Source: Lichenifustis flavocetrariae (lineage in GTDB: Bacteria; Pseudomonadota; Alphaproteobacteria; Rhizobiales; Beijerinckiaceae). Taken from it: a stretch of DNA of 64,000 nucleotides. The translations under genes were made by a program, and so were the position numbers. The notes under the pieces are model-generated. The model had not been told where the DNA came from, ran no database searches, and was given only the letters and a program-made list of their open reading frames with translations. The stretch is taken from the NCBI RefSeq assembly GCF_026130545.1, contig NZ_JAMOIM010000003.1, forward strand, positions 342,642 to 406,641. Reading direction: 5' to 3'. Below are positions 1 through 8,978 of this stretch, piece after piece. Position 1 is the stretch's first letter. Each line of letters begins with the position of its first letter.

Positions 1-163
1 CCGTCGCCATCACGATGGCGGCGGCGAGGCCGGCGAGACAGGCCTGCCATGCGGGGCGCCGCAGCACCCCGAGCAGCACCAGCACGATCGCGATGGGGAG
101 GGCAGCCACGACGAACGACGCCAGCAGGCTGTCGCCCACCGGCGTGAGCAATTGCTTGAACAT
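1..163 (-). CDS. lctP: L-lactate/glycolate permease, N-terminal part only
   Basis: The minus strand opens with ATG at 163, preceded by a good GGAGGAGAG ribosome site, and stays open to the window edge for 54 codons. It begins MFKQLLTPVGDSLLASF and continues into a hydrophobic stretch with LLGVLRRPAWQA. This is the characteristic start of LctP/GlcA lactate-glycolate permeases, which import 2-hydroxy acids through about twelve to fourteen membrane segments. The rest of the protein (usually over 500 residues) lies outside the window. The family call rests on the N-terminal pattern alone, but that pattern is distinctive. Confidence 0.75.
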   Translation of the reverse strand, partial: MFKQLLTPVGDSLLASFVVAALPIAIVLVLLGVLRRPAWQACLAGLAAAIVMAT

Positions 164-569
164 CTCTCCTCCCGACCCCTTTTGTGGCAACTGTGTGGCG
201 AACGGAGGGGAAAGGTCAAGCGTTAAGCGCGGGGTACACTGGGTGATCGCCTGGAGACATCGCGCGATCTCCGAATGCGCATTTCGACCTGCTATGGGCC
301 GTTTGGCCGGACCAATCGAACGGCTGCTTGCGATTTCCACAAACCGGAAGCCGCCATTCTCCTTGCGGCCAGGCCAGGTCGCTCGCCTGACACCGATAGG
401 TGCGCCTTTACCGTTGGCCAGAGGTAGCGTCCAGGGGAGTGGTGGAGAATTTGGTTTGGGGTCGACGGGCGGAGCTCCGCACATAGCGGAGCCCGTCGGC
501 CCCTTGGGTGGCCACCGTGCCTCTTGGTAAGGTCGGGTTGCGACACGCGACACGAACCGGAGAACCACG

Positions 570-1817
570 ATGACCGACGACACCATGCCACTGCTGGACG
601 CTTTGCTGAAGCGCGGAGGCGGTGATTTCATGAAGGACTTGGCCGAAGAGGTGCTGCAACGGCTGATGGCCTACGACATCGACGGGCGTATCGGCGCGGG
701 CCGCTACGAGCGCAATGACGAACGAACGACGCGCAACGGCTATCGCGAACGCCCCTTCGACACGCGCCTGGGGACGCTCGATCTCAAGATCCCCAAGCTG
801 CGCAAGGGTTCGTACTTTCCGGGCTTTTTGGAGCCACGCCGCACGACCGAGCAGGCGCTCGTGGCGGTGATTCAGGAAGCCTGGATCCAGGGGGTCTCAA
901 CCCGCAAGGTCGACGACCTCGTCCAGGCAATGGGCCTCAATGGTATTTCCAAGAGCCAGGTGTCCGAATTGTGCAAGGGCATTGATGTCCGCGTAAACTC
1001 CTTCCTCGACAGGCCCATCACGGGAGATTGGACCTATCTGTGGCTCGACGCCACATACCTGAAGGTGCGCGAAGACGGCCGCATCGTGTCGATCGCCGCC
1101 ATAATCGCCACCGGGGTCAATACCGATGGCCGGCGTGAGATCCTGGGCCTCGGTCTAGGACCCTCGGAGGCCACCGTCTTCTGGCTCGGCTTCCTGCGCG
1201 GTCTGGAAAAGCGAGGTCTCAAAGGGGTAAAGCTCGTCATCTCGGACGCCCACGAAGGATTGAAGGCCGCCGTCACCCAGGTCTTCAAGGCAAGCTGGCA
1301 GAGGTGCCGCGTGCACTTCATGCGCAATGCCTTGGCCTATGTCCCTCCGCCTGCCATCCCACGATGCTGCGCATCGCGTGAGCCTTGGCAGGCTCCGCCC
1401 AAAGGCCAGCATCAGATGGTGGCGGCCGCCATCAGGACCGTGTTCATGCAGGAGACCCAGGCCGCGGCCTCGAAGACGTGGCGCCAGGTCGCAGACCAAC
1501 TCCGTCCTCGATTGCCAAAACTGGCCGCACTGATGGACGACGCTGAAGCCGACGTCATCGCCTTCATGGCCTTCTCAAAATCCCACTGGCCCAAGCTCCA
1601 CTCGACCAATCCGATCGAACGATTAAACAAGGAGGTCAAGCGACGCGCCGATGTGGTCGGCATCTTTCCAAACGAGGCCTCAATCCGGCGTCTTGTCGGA
1701 GCTGTGCTGCTCGAACAGAATGACGAATGGCAACTCCAGCATCGATACATGACGCTCGAAACCATGACCACGCGCGGCGACGATCACGCCGCCGCCCTTC
1801 CTCAAATCGCCGCCTGA
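570..1817 (+). CDS. IS256-family transposase with in-frame insertion
   Basis: A 415-residue mutator-type (IS256) DDE transposase, which catalyses copy-out or cut-and-paste movement of the element. Candidate catalytic residues are D160 (in WLDATYLKV), D226 (in VISDAHEGL) and E350 (in [15 protein letters not shown]). The N-terminus ([15 protein letters not shown]) is typical of Hyphomicrobiales copies. Residues 260-277, rich in Pro and Cys, interrupt the normally continuous ALAYVP-KGQHQM segment. They are encoded by a palindromic 54-nt stretch that keeps the frame. All three acidic residues survive, so activity cannot be excluded, but the insertion lies between the second Asp and the Glu and may impair folding. 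Confidence 0.9.
   Translation: MTDDTMPLLDALLKRGGGDFMKDLAEEVLQRLMAYDIDGRIGAGRYERNDERTTRNGYRERPFDTRLGTLDLKIPKLRKGSYFPGFLEPRRTTEQALVAVIQEAWIQGVSTRKVDDLVQAMGLNGISKSQVSELCKGIDVRVNSFLDRPITGDWTYLWLDATYLKVREDGRIVSIAAIIATGVNTDGRREILGLGLGPSEATVFWLGFLRGLEKRGLKGVKLVISDAHEGLKAAVTQVFKASWQRCRVHFMRNALAYVPPPAIPRCCASREPWQAPPKGQHQMVAAAIRTVFMQETQAAASKTWRQVADQLRPRLPKLAALMDDAEADVIAFMAFSKSHWPKLHSTNPIERLNKEVKRRADVVGIFPNEASIRRLVGAVLLEQNDEWQLQHRYMTLETMTTRGDDHAAALPQIAA
1347..1400 (+). repeat. 54-nt palindromic in-frame insertion inside the transposase gene
   Basis: Removing 1347-1400 restores the expected VPKGQ junction of IS256 transposases. The stretch is built as nested inverted repeats: GCCTGCCA (1349-1356) pairs with TGGCAGGC (1386-1393), and CGATGC (1362-1367) pairs with GCATCG (1371-1376) around a TGC loop. 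It adds 18 codons without a stop. This resembles the palindromic mini-elements known to insert in frame in rickettsial genes, but no family is claimed. No second copy was seen in the window by eye. Confidence 0.6.
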
Positions 1818-2109
1818 TCGCCAGAAGGCCCGAAGGAACACCCAGCTAAATTCCACCACCTTGACGGACGTGACCCGATGCTGCCCCCGGATCCAACACG
1901 GCGAAGGCTTCAGCGCTTGCATGATTTCGAGGCTATCCGCAGGGCTTCAGTACCCGCTGTCTACGCTTCACGAACGCCGTTGCCGACGCCCATGCAAGAC
2001 TCGCTTCCGGCTGACGGGCTCCGTCTTTGCCGGGAGGGCGTCGAACCCTCTGGGTCACGATGAAAGGTTTCAGGTCACATCCTTCCTCCTCTCCAGGGCT
2101 TACCCTAAC

Positions 2110-2691
2110 GCAAGCTGGGCCCATGCGCCGAGACAGTTCCTCGACTTCGTGGCCAAGGGCGCGTCGCCGATTGCCAGCGAGGTGCTGAAGCGCATTGCCG
2201 CCCTGTGCCGCATCGAGGGCGAGATCGCCGGCCAATCCGCCGAGGCACGCCGCCGGGCCCGAGAAGCGCGGAGCCGGCCGCTCCTGGTCGCGCTGGAACG
2301 CTTCCTGCGCGACAAGCTGGCCCTCATCAGCCAGAAGAGCACGCTCGCCGATGCCATCCGCTACGCGACCTCACGCTGGACCGGGCTGATGCTCTTCGTC
2401 GAGGACGGCCGCATCGAGATGGACTCGAATACGGTCGAGCGTTCAATCAGGCCCCTGGCCCTCAATCGAAAAAACGCACTCTTCGCCAGCTCTGATCGCG
2501 GCGGCGAACATTGGGCGGTGATCGCCTCGCTCGTGGAAACCTGCAAGCTGAACGGCGTCGAACCGCAGGGCTACCTGGCCGACGTCATCGCCCGCATCGT
2601 CGATGGCATTCCCCAGAGCCGCATCGATGATCTGCTTCCTTGGACCTATCCGACCATTCCCGGGCTCAAGGCGACCGCCCGAGCAGCATAA
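2110..2691 (+). pseudogene. IS66-family transposase (TnpC), C-terminal remnant
   Basis: From about 2110 the frame encodes the C-terminal third of an IS66 TnpC transposase. Landmarks are WAHAPRQFLDF, SPIASEVLKRIAAL, the acidic motif region EMDSNTVERSIRPLALNRKN, LFASSDRGGEHWAV and the terminal LLPWTYPTIPGLKA. A full TnpC is roughly 500-550 residues; only about 190 remain. The same open frame extends back to 1861, but residues encoded by 1861-2109 do not resemble IS66, and I could not assign them. A CGCTTAC end typical of the IS66 right terminus sits at 2731-2737. The 5' half was probably lost when the IS256 element or another event truncated it. Confidence 0.8.
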
Positions 2692-2737
2692 ACATAGCTA
2701 CCCGCGCCTACGAAGGTGTGCTCGGGGCATCGCTTAC

Positions 2738-3063
2738 CCCTGATCGACCGCACGACTGCTTGGTCCGAACCATTTCTGCTCCTGCCATGTCACGCCACGG
2801 GCCAGCGATGAGCGTGAGGTCGAACACTCTGCCATAGAAGAAGCCAATACAGGCACTCCATCTCGTGGCGACTGTATCGGTCCAATGGCTTTGTTTTCGG
2901 CCCGAAGCGGCTAGTTTCGCCGCATAAACAGCTGTGCGGGGCGCACGCCTGACCAATCGTTCTATGGTCCATCATGACAAATGGCATGTCGACCATCAAG
3001 GAGATACGATAGAGAACCTAACGACTATGATGAACAACATCGCTACACCTCGTGTGTGAGAAT
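2738..3063. other. Intergenic stretch, no gene seen
   Basis: This lies between the IS66 right end and the stop of the AraC-type gene. Open frames on both strands are short and show no recognisable family. No tRNA-like or strong terminator structure was seen. Confidence 0.4.
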
Positions 3064-4089
3064 TCACGCAATGCGACTGTCGATGGAGTCAAACCTTGAG
3101 ATCGTACGCTCCCGAGTCGGCGTTTGATTAAATCGTTCGGAATAGCACTTGGAGAAGTGCGAAGCCGAGGTGAAGCCGCAGGCGAGGCCGACCGAGACCA
3201 TAGAGATCGAGGTTTGGCGGATCAGGGCTCTTGCGCGCTGAAGCCGGATGTCGAGGTAGAAGCGCGTTGGCGATTGATTGAAGTATTTGGAGAACAGACG
3301 TTCCAGTTGCCGCGTCGAGACGGCGACTTGGGCTGCGAGTTCGGCACAGGACAATGGCTCTTCGACATTTCGCTCCATCAGATCGACGACGTCGATCAGC
3401 TTCGGGTGCGCCACGCTTAACCGGGCGCGGAGCGTCATGCGTTGCCGGTCCTGTCCATCGCGAATGCGATGGTGCACGAGCTGGTCGATCAGAGGAACGA
3501 CGACTTCGGCGCCGTGCCGGCATGATATGAGATGCAGCATCATGTCAATGCCGGCGGTACCGCCCGCGCAAGTCAGACGTTTGCGATCGATTTCGAACAG
3601 GTTGCAGGTCAGGCGAAGCTCGGGAAACTGCTCGCGCAGAGTGTCTAGATATTCCCAGTGTATGGTGCAGGTATAGCCATCGAGTAGTCTCGCATGGGCC
3701 AGGATGTAAGCGCCGGTTCCAAGGGCACCCAGCGCGATGCCCCGTGTGGCGAGACTCCGCAGCTTCGCCCTCAACTCATGCGCATCCACCTTCTGAACGT
3801 CTGCGTCGGCGCAAATGATGGCTGCGGCGACCCCTGCCGCATCGTCGAAGGTGCCGTCGGCAGGGATCGGGATGCCGTTCGAAGCCCTGACCGGCAGGCC
3901 GTCGGATGACAGGATGCGCCAGCGATAAGCTTCGTAGCCGCATACACGGTTGGCGAGTCGCAGCGTTTCCAGCGCCGACACGACGGTCACCATCGACACC
4001 TGAGGAACCAGCATGAACGCGAGTGAAACCGGCTGCGCGCCGTTCTCCTGAGCTGTGCCCAACGGATCGAGAGGATGGCACAGCCTCAA
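3064..4089 (-). CDS. GlxA/GbdR-type AraC transcriptional regulator
   Basis: A regulator of about 340 residues with two domains. The N-terminal half is a DJ-1/PfpI-like (GATase1) fold, with the usual nucleophile-elbow region read here as GALGTGAYILAHARLLDG and IHWEYLDTLREQFP. A C-terminal AraC HTH pair covers about residues 235-325 (LAAQVAVSTRQLERLFSKYF and VGLACGFTSASHFSKCY). This architecture matches GbdR/CdhR regulators of glycine-betaine, carnitine and dimethylglycine catabolism. It is divergent from the dimethylglycine-dehydrogenase-like gene, which fits. The longest frame starts with TTG; the true start is uncertain and could be the ATG near 4014. Confidence 0.8.
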   Translation of the reverse strand: MRLCHPLDPLGTAQENGAQPVSLAFMLVPQVSMVTVVSALETLRLANRVCGYEAYRWRILSSDGLPVRASNGIPIPADGTFDDAAGVAAAIICADADVQKVDAHELRAKLRSLATRGIALGALGTGAYILAHARLLDGYTCTIHWEYLDTLREQFPELRLTCNLFEIDRKRLTCAGGTAGIDMMLHLISCRHGAEVVVPLIDQLVHHRIRDGQDRQRMTLRARLSVAHPKLIDVVDLMERNVEEPLSCAELAAQVAVSTRQLERLFSKYFNQSPTRFYLDIRLQRARALIRQTSISMVSVGLACGFTSASHFSKCYSERFNQTPTRERTISRFDSIDSRIA

Positions 4090-4162
4090 GGTCGATCACC
4101 GCATTCGGAAAGGAACGAAGCCCAAGCGGCACCCGCTGGCGAGGTCCAAACCTAGTCACGAA

Positions 4163-4175
4163 GTACACTCATGTC
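4163..4175 (+). promoter_or_regulatory. Candidate operator, motif GTWCACTNNTGTC, copy 1
   Basis: GTACACTCATGTC, about 190 bp ahead of the dehydrogenase-like gene in the divergent AraC/dehydrogenase spacer. It matches a second copy at 4307-4319 and a third before kbl at 7663-7675. The bound protein is not known; the flanking AraC or TetR regulator are the obvious candidates. Confidence 0.45.
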
Positions 4176-4306
4176 CAGTCCGGGATTGCTTGGTGCCCCG
4201 ATCGCACTGCAGCATCTGCTCACGTTGTTGCACCCAGACTTTATGGGGCATGTGAGAGGCCGAAGTCCGATTGCCAAGCTGGCGTCACACCGAACCCGCT
4301 TGTTAT

Positions 4307-4319
4307 GTACACTAATGTC
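4307..4319 (+). promoter_or_regulatory. Candidate operator, motif GTWCACTNNTGTC, copy 2
   Basis: GTACACTAATGTC lies 48 bp before the dehydrogenase-like start codon, a typical activator or repressor position. It differs from copy 1 at one base and has the same orientation, with 144 bp between the two starts. Confidence 0.45.
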
Positions 4320-4366
4320 TGATTACATCCCGAGGCCGTGCGCGCAAGGAAAGAAGGAGGCTGTCG

Positions 4367-6781
4367 ATGAGGAGTCATTATCGCGTCGCGATCATCGGCG
4401 GCGGTGTGGTCGGGGCCTCGGTGGCCTACCATCTGGCGAAACTCGGCTGGACCGATGTCGCATTGTTCGAACGCGAGGTGCTGACGGCCGGGTCGAGCTG
4501 GCATGCCGCCGGCGGCTTCCACGCCCTGAACGCCGATCCGAACATCGCGGCGCTACAATCCTACACGATCGACCTGCTGTCCGAGATCGAACGGGAATCG
4601 GGCCAGAATGTTGGCATGCATATGAGCGGAGGTATCTCCATCGCCGCAGCCCCTGACCGGTGGGAGTGGCTGCAGGCGAACTATCGCATCATGCAGACCA
4701 TGGGCATCGACGACGTCCACCTCATCGGCCCCGCCGAGATCAAGGAGCGCTGTCCGGTCATCGAAACAGCGGGCCTCTACGGCGGCATGTACTCCGAGCG
4801 TGAGGGCCACATCGATCCGTCGGGGGTCGTCCATGCCTATGCGCGCAGCGCCAAGCTACGAGGCGCCGACATTCTCGAGCATAATCGCGTGCTGGAGCTG
4901 CGGCAGAACCCCGACCGGACCTGGACGGTCGTGACCGAGAGCGGCACGGTGACGGCCGAGCATGTGGTGAACGCGGGCGGCCTCTGGGCCAAGCAGGTCG
5001 GCCGCATGGTCGGCATCGACCTGCCGGTGACGCCGATGGAACACCATTACCTCGTGACCGAATCGATCCCCGAGATCGCGCAACTCGGCTTCGAGCTGCC
5101 GCATATCGTGGACCTCGAGGGATTCACCTACATGCGCCAGGAACAGAAGGGCATGCTGCTCGGCATCTACGAGCGCAACTTCAAGCACTGGAACATGGAG
5201 GGCGCGCCCTGGGATTACGGCATCGAGCTGATCCAGGAGGATGTCGAGCGCATCTCGGACGAGCTGTCGCTCGGCTTCGAGCGCTACCCCTGCCTGCAGA
5301 ATGCCGGCATCAAGCGCTGGGTCAACGGTGCCTTCACCTTCGCGCCGGACGGCAACCCGCTGGTCGGCCCGGTGCGCGGCGTTGCCAATTATTGGGTGGC
5401 GTGCGGCGTGATGGCCGGCTTCCTCCAGGGCGGCGGCGTCGGCAAGTCGCTGGCCGAATGGATGGTGCATGGCGAGCCGGAGGCCGATGTCTTCGGCATG
5501 GACATCGCCCGCTTCGGCGATTTCGCGTCGAACCGCGAGTACATCCGGCAGACGACCGGGCAGTTCTATTCGCGCCGTTTCGTCATGAGCTATCCCAACG
5601 AGCAGCTTCCGGCCGGGCGCGTGCTGAAGACGGCGCCGGCCTATGACGCCATGACGGCGGCCGGCGCGCGCTGGGGCAACAACTGGGGCCTGGAGCTTCC
5701 CCTGTATTTCGCCGAACCCGGCTTCGTCGAGACCCCGACGCTGCGGCGCTCCAACGCCGACCCGTTCCTGGCCGCGGAGGCGCAGGCCGTCCGAAGCGCG
5801 GCGGGCCTGCTCGACACCTCGGCCTTCTCGCGTTACCGCGTCTCGGGTCCGGGCGCCGAGGCCTGGCTCGACAGGGTCATGGCCTGCCGGCTCCCGAAGC
5901 CCGGCCGGGCCAAGCTGGCGCCGATGCTGTCAGAGACCGGACGCCTCAAGGGCGACCTCACGCTGCTGAACTGGGGCGACGGCAGTTGGTGGATCATGGG
6001 ATCCTACTATCTGCGCGAGTGGCACATGCGCTGGTTCGAGGCGCATGGCGCGGCGGACGTCACGGTCGAGGACATTTCCGACGACATCACCGGCTTCGAG
6101 CTGGCCGGCCCCGCCTCGCGCAAGATCCTGCAGAAGCTGACCCACCAGGACGTGTCTTCGGCCGGACTGCCGTTCATGGGCTGCGGCACGCTCGATGTCG
6201 GGCTGATCCGCGCCAAGGTGGCGCGCCTGTCGATCACCGGCGAACTCGGCTACGAGATCAATTGCCGGGCCTTCGAACACGCCACGCTGCGCCGCATCCT
6301 TCTCGAAGCCGGGGTGGAATTCGGCCTCAAGGAGATCGGCTACGCAGCCGTCAACGCACTGCGGCTGGAGAAGAGCTTCGGCATCTGGTCACGCGAGTTC
6401 ACGCAAGGCTATACGCCGGCCATGACGGGCCTCGACCGCTTCATCGCCTTCGACAAGGGCGATTTCATCGGCCGCGACAAGGCGCTGGCCGAGAAGAATG
6501 CCGGTGGAGCCACCAGGGTACTGGTGACGCTGGAGGTGGATGCGACCGATGCCGACGCCACCGGCTACGAGCCGATTTGGAACGACGGCACCCTGGTGGG
6601 CCACGTCACCTCGGGCGGCTTCGGCTACACGCTTGGGACGAGTATCGCCCTGGCGCTGGTGGATCGCGCGATCGCCACGGCCGGGACGGAATTGACGGTG
6701 CATATCGTCGGCCAGGAACGCCGGGCCCGCATCATCGCCAATGCGCCCTATGATCCGTCCGGCGCGCTCATGCGGAGCTGA
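4367..6781 (+). CDS. Dimethylglycine/sarcosine dehydrogenase-like FAD-GcvT fusion
   Basis: An 804-residue two-part enzyme. Residues 1-400 form a DAO-type FAD oxidoreductase with the dinucleotide motif GGGVVGAS (11-18). H46 in SSWHAAGG corresponds to the histidine that carries covalent FAD in mammalian dimethylglycine dehydrogenase. Residues about 430-800 form a GcvT-like tetrahydrofolate domain (LAGPASRKILQKL, GELGYEINCRAFEH, LRLEKSFGIWSREFT). Such proteins oxidatively demethylate N-methyl glycines and pass the methyl carbon to folate as methylene-THF. The exact substrate (dimethylglycine, sarcosine or another N-methyl compound) cannot be read from sequence. It is divergent from a GbdR-like regulator and lies upstream of threonine/glycine genes. 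Confidence 0.85.
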   Translation: MRSHYRVAIIGGGVVGASVAYHLAKLGWTDVALFEREVLTAGSSWHAAGGFHALNADPNIAALQSYTIDLLSEIERESGQNVGMHMSGGISIAAAPDRWEWLQANYRIMQTMGIDDVHLIGPAEIKERCPVIETAGLYGGMYSEREGHIDPSGVVHAYARSAKLRGADILEHNRVLELRQNPDRTWTVVTESGTVTAEHVVNAGGLWAKQVGRMVGIDLPVTPMEHHYLVTESIPEIAQLGFELPHIVDLEGFTYMRQEQKGMLLGIYERNFKHWNMEGAPWDYGIELIQEDVERISDELSLGFERYPCLQNAGIKRWVNGAFTFAPDGNPLVGPVRGVANYWVACGVMAGFLQGGGVGKSLAEWMVHGEPEADVFGMDIARFGDFASNREYIRQTTGQFYSRRFVMSYPNEQLPAGRVLKTAPAYDAMTAAGARWGNNWGLELPLYFAEPGFVETPTLRRSNADPFLAAEAQAVRSAAGLLDTSAFSRYRVSGPGAEAWLDRVMACRLPKPGRAKLAPMLSETGRLKGDLTLLNWGDGSWWIMGSYYLREWHMRWFEAHGAADVTVEDISDDITGFELAGPASRKILQKLTHQDVSSAGLPFMGCGTLDVGLIRAKVARLSITGELGYEINCRAFEHATLRRILLEAGVEFGLKEIGYAAVNALRLEKSFGIWSREFTQGYTPAMTGLDRFIAFDKGDFIGRDKALAEKNAGGATRVLVTLEVDATDADATGYEPIWNDGTLVGHVTSGGFGYTLGTSIALALVDRAIATAGTELTVHIVGQERRARIIANAPYDPSGALMRS

Positions 6782-6811
6782 ACATCCGGACCTCTGGATG
6801 TCGGCCCGACC

Positions 6812-7468
6812 CTAGATGTCCGGTCGGAAGCGGCGGGCGAAGCGGCGGAAAGTCTCCATTTCGGCCGCGCTCGCGTCCTGGCCGCTGAAGGCGCGAACGT
6901 AGCCGGCCGAGTTCTGGAACCGGGCCTTCACGTCCTCGCGAAGGTCGAGCGTGTAATGGCCGATCTGGGTGAAGTAGAGCACCCGGGCGCGAATGAGGGC
7001 GTCCTCGGCATCGAAGCCGTGTCGCGTGAACATTCTGGCCAGGGCGCCGAGGCGTTGCTCGTCGGCCTGTGCCACGACCGCTGCGACCGTCGCCGATCGC
7101 CGCGCCCAAAGCCGCACCGCGATGTCCAGTTGCGGATCGAACAGACTCAAGTCCAGCCAGCACTCGAACACGTTGAGGATGCCGCGCGTCACGGTGTCCG
7201 AGGGTCGCATCGCCCGCTCGATGATCGGCCCTGTATTCTTGCGCAGCCAGAAATCGAGCATCTGCGCATGCAGGTCCTTCGTGCTCTCGAAGAAGAAGTA
7301 GAAGCTCGACCGGGACACCCCGAGCGTCTTGGCGATAATCTGAACCTTGACCCGGTCGATCCCGTCCGCAATCAGCGCCGCGATGGCGAGCGCGAGCCAT
7401 TCGTCACGGGTCGTGCGCCCTTCTCGTTCACCCGTGGCAGGTGCTTGTTCGGCGGCATTGTCCTGCAT
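6812..7468 (-). CDS. TetR-family transcriptional regulator
   Basis: 218 residues. The start at 7468 is chosen because GGGAGGTGAG sits directly before ATG; the longer open frame upstream has no family signal. An N-terminal HTH (about residues 22-66) reads IAKTLGVSRSSFYFFFESTKDL, followed by a helical ligand domain with FECWLDLSLFDPQLDIAVRLWARR, typical of one TetR branch. It is divergent from kbl across a 280-bp spacer that contains the GTWCACTNNTGTC motif, so it may control kbl-tdh-thrC, itself, or both. Confidence 0.85.
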   Translation of the reverse strand: MQDNAAEQAPATGEREGRTTRDEWLALAIAALIADGIDRVKVQIIAKTLGVSRSSFYFFFESTKDLHAQMLDFWLRKNTGPIIERAMRPSDTVTRGILNVFECWLDLSLFDPQLDIAVRLWARRSATVAAVVAQADEQRLGALARMFTRHGFDAEDALIRARVLYFTQIGHYTLDLREDVKARFQNSAGYVRAFSGQDASAAEMETFRRFARRFRPDI

Positions 7469-7662
7469 CTCACCTCCCGCCGGCACGGATCGATGGGTCA
7501 TAACCTCGCGGCGTACGTCTTCTATCCCGAGGTCGGCACGAAGCCAAAACCGATCTGTGCCGATGCGAGTGCGGGACGCCTGTGCCTTGTACTCACTGGC
7601 GAGGCTGCCGCCCATACTAAGACAGCTCCGAGTTCCGGCACTTGCATCACGCCAAGATTCAT

Positions 7663-7675
7663 GTTCACTTGTGTC
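7663..7675 (+). promoter_or_regulatory. Candidate operator, motif GTWCACTNNTGTC, copy 3
   Basis: GTTCACTTGTGTC in the TetR/kbl divergent spacer, 73 bp before the kbl start. It shares ten of thirteen positions with the two copies ahead of the dehydrogenase-like gene, and the preceding bases ATG are the same as in copy 2. Confidence 0.4.
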
Positions 7676-7748
7676 TATAGGCGAAGTGGGTGCTGGGATC
7701 GACACCGACCGTCGGGCCGGGCCAGCCGAAGCGAGCGCGGAGGGTGCG

Positions 7749-8951
7749 ATGTCGTCGGGGTTCCTTGACCATCTCGAAAGCGTGCTCGCCGGCATCCGCG
7801 AAGATGGCCTCTACAAGGTCGAGCGGGTGATCGCGGGGCCGCAAGGCGGGCGGATCGCCATCGAGGCGGACGGCGTCACGCATCAGGCGGTCAACCTCTG
7901 CGCCAACAATTATCTCGGCCTCGCCGACGATGCCGACATCATCGCGGCCGCCAAGACGGCGCTGGATGAATTCGGCTTCGGCATGGCCTCGGTGCGCTTC
8001 ATCTGCGGCACCCAGACCCTGCACCGCGCGCTCGAGCAGCGGATCGCGCGCTATCTCGGCAAGGACGACGCCATCGTGTTCGCGGCCTGCTTCGACGCCA
8101 ACGGCGGCGTCTTCGAGCCGCTGTTCGGCGCCGAGGATGCGATCATCTCGGATGCGCTGAACCACGCCTCCATCATCGATGGCGTTCGATTGAGCAAGGC
8201 CAAGCGCTACCGCTTCGCCAATGCCGACATGAATGAGCTCGAGACGCGGTTGAAGGAGGCCGATCGCGACGGGGCGCGCTTCAAGCTGATCGTCACCGAC
8301 GGCGTCTTCTCCATGGACGGCCACGTGGCCAACCTGCCCGCCATCGCGGAGCTCGCGCAGCGCTACGGCGCACTCGTCATGGTGGACGATTGCCACGCCA
8401 CCGGGCATCTCGGCCCGCAGGGGCGCGGCACGCCGGCCCTGACCGGAACCGATGGGCGCATCGACATCGTCACGGGCACGTTCGGCAAGAGCCTGGGCGG
8501 CGCCATGGGCGGCTTCGTGGCCGCGGCACAGCCCATTGTCGACCTGCTGCGCCAGCGCGCGCGACCCTACCTGTTTTCCAACAGCCTCGCGCCCGCGGTG
8601 GCGGCCGGGTCGCTCGAGGCCATCGACATCGCCGAACGGGCGGATGACCGCAGGGCGCGGCTCGCGGCCCATGCCAAGCGCTTCCGCCAGGGCCTGAGTG
8701 CGACGGGGTTCGACCTCGTGCCGGGCGAGACGCCCATCATCCCCGTCATGCTGCACGATGCGCGACGGGCCCAGAGCCTGGCCAAGGCGCTGCACGAGCG
8801 CGGCGTTCACGTCGCGGCCTTCTTCTTCCCCGTGGTACCGAAGGGCGCGGCACGCATCCGCACCCAGATGTCGGCGGCCTTGAGCGAGGCGGACGTTGAT
8901 TTCGCCATCGACGCCTTCACGGACGCCGGCCGTTCGCTCGGCCTCGTCTGA
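7749..8951 (+). CDS. kbl: 2-amino-3-ketobutyrate CoA ligase (glycine C-acetyltransferase)
   Basis: A 400-residue PLP enzyme that splits 2-amino-3-oxobutyrate with CoA into glycine and acetyl-CoA. This is the second step of threonine breakdown after Tdh. Motifs include NLCANNYLGLA near residue 50, VDDCHATGHLG (212-222) and the PLP lysine K247 in GTFGKSLGGAMGG. The start at 7749 (MSSGFLDHLESVL) follows a GGAGGG ribosome site and gives the normal family length; the longer upstream frame is not conserved. tdh follows after 27 nt, so they are probably co-transcribed. Confidence 0.93.
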   Translation: MSSGFLDHLESVLAGIREDGLYKVERVIAGPQGGRIAIEADGVTHQAVNLCANNYLGLADDADIIAAAKTALDEFGFGMASVRFICGTQTLHRALEQRIARYLGKDDAIVFAACFDANGGVFEPLFGAEDAIISDALNHASIIDGVRLSKAKRYRFANADMNELETRLKEADRDGARFKLIVTDGVFSMDGHVANLPAIAELAQRYGALVMVDDCHATGHLGPQGRGTPALTGTDGRIDIVTGTFGKSLGGAMGGFVAAAQPIVDLLRQRARPYLFSNSLAPAVAAGSLEAIDIAERADDRRARLAAHAKRFRQGLSATGFDLVPGETPIIPVMLHDARRAQSLAKALHERGVHVAAFFFPVVPKGAARIRTQMSAALSEADVDFAIDAFTDAGRSLGLV

Positions 8952-8978
8952 GGTTTCTTTCAAGAAAAGGTCCGCACC

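Larger units (their letters stand above)
428..1870 (+). mobile_element. IS256-family insertion sequence
   Basis: The element is defined by an IS256-type transposase gene (570-1817) and two imperfect inverted ends. The left end reads CGTCC, then GTGGTGGAGAATTT, at 428-452. The reverse complement of the right end at about 1848-1870 reads CGTCC, then GTGGTGGAATTT. Ends were placed by eye and could be off by a few bases; no target-site duplication was established. An IS66 remnant follows directly, so this is a small IS landing zone between the permease gene and the AraC regulator. Confidence 0.55.

Noticed and set aside
245..269. GATCGC...GCGATC inverted repeat upstream of the lactate permease gene
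   Set aside because: Only six bases per arm in GC-rich DNA; not distinguishable from chance.
1861..2109. Upstream extension of the IS66 open frame as a longer transposase
   Set aside because: The residues do not resemble IS66 TnpC. The frame is simply open across the IS256/IS66 junction.
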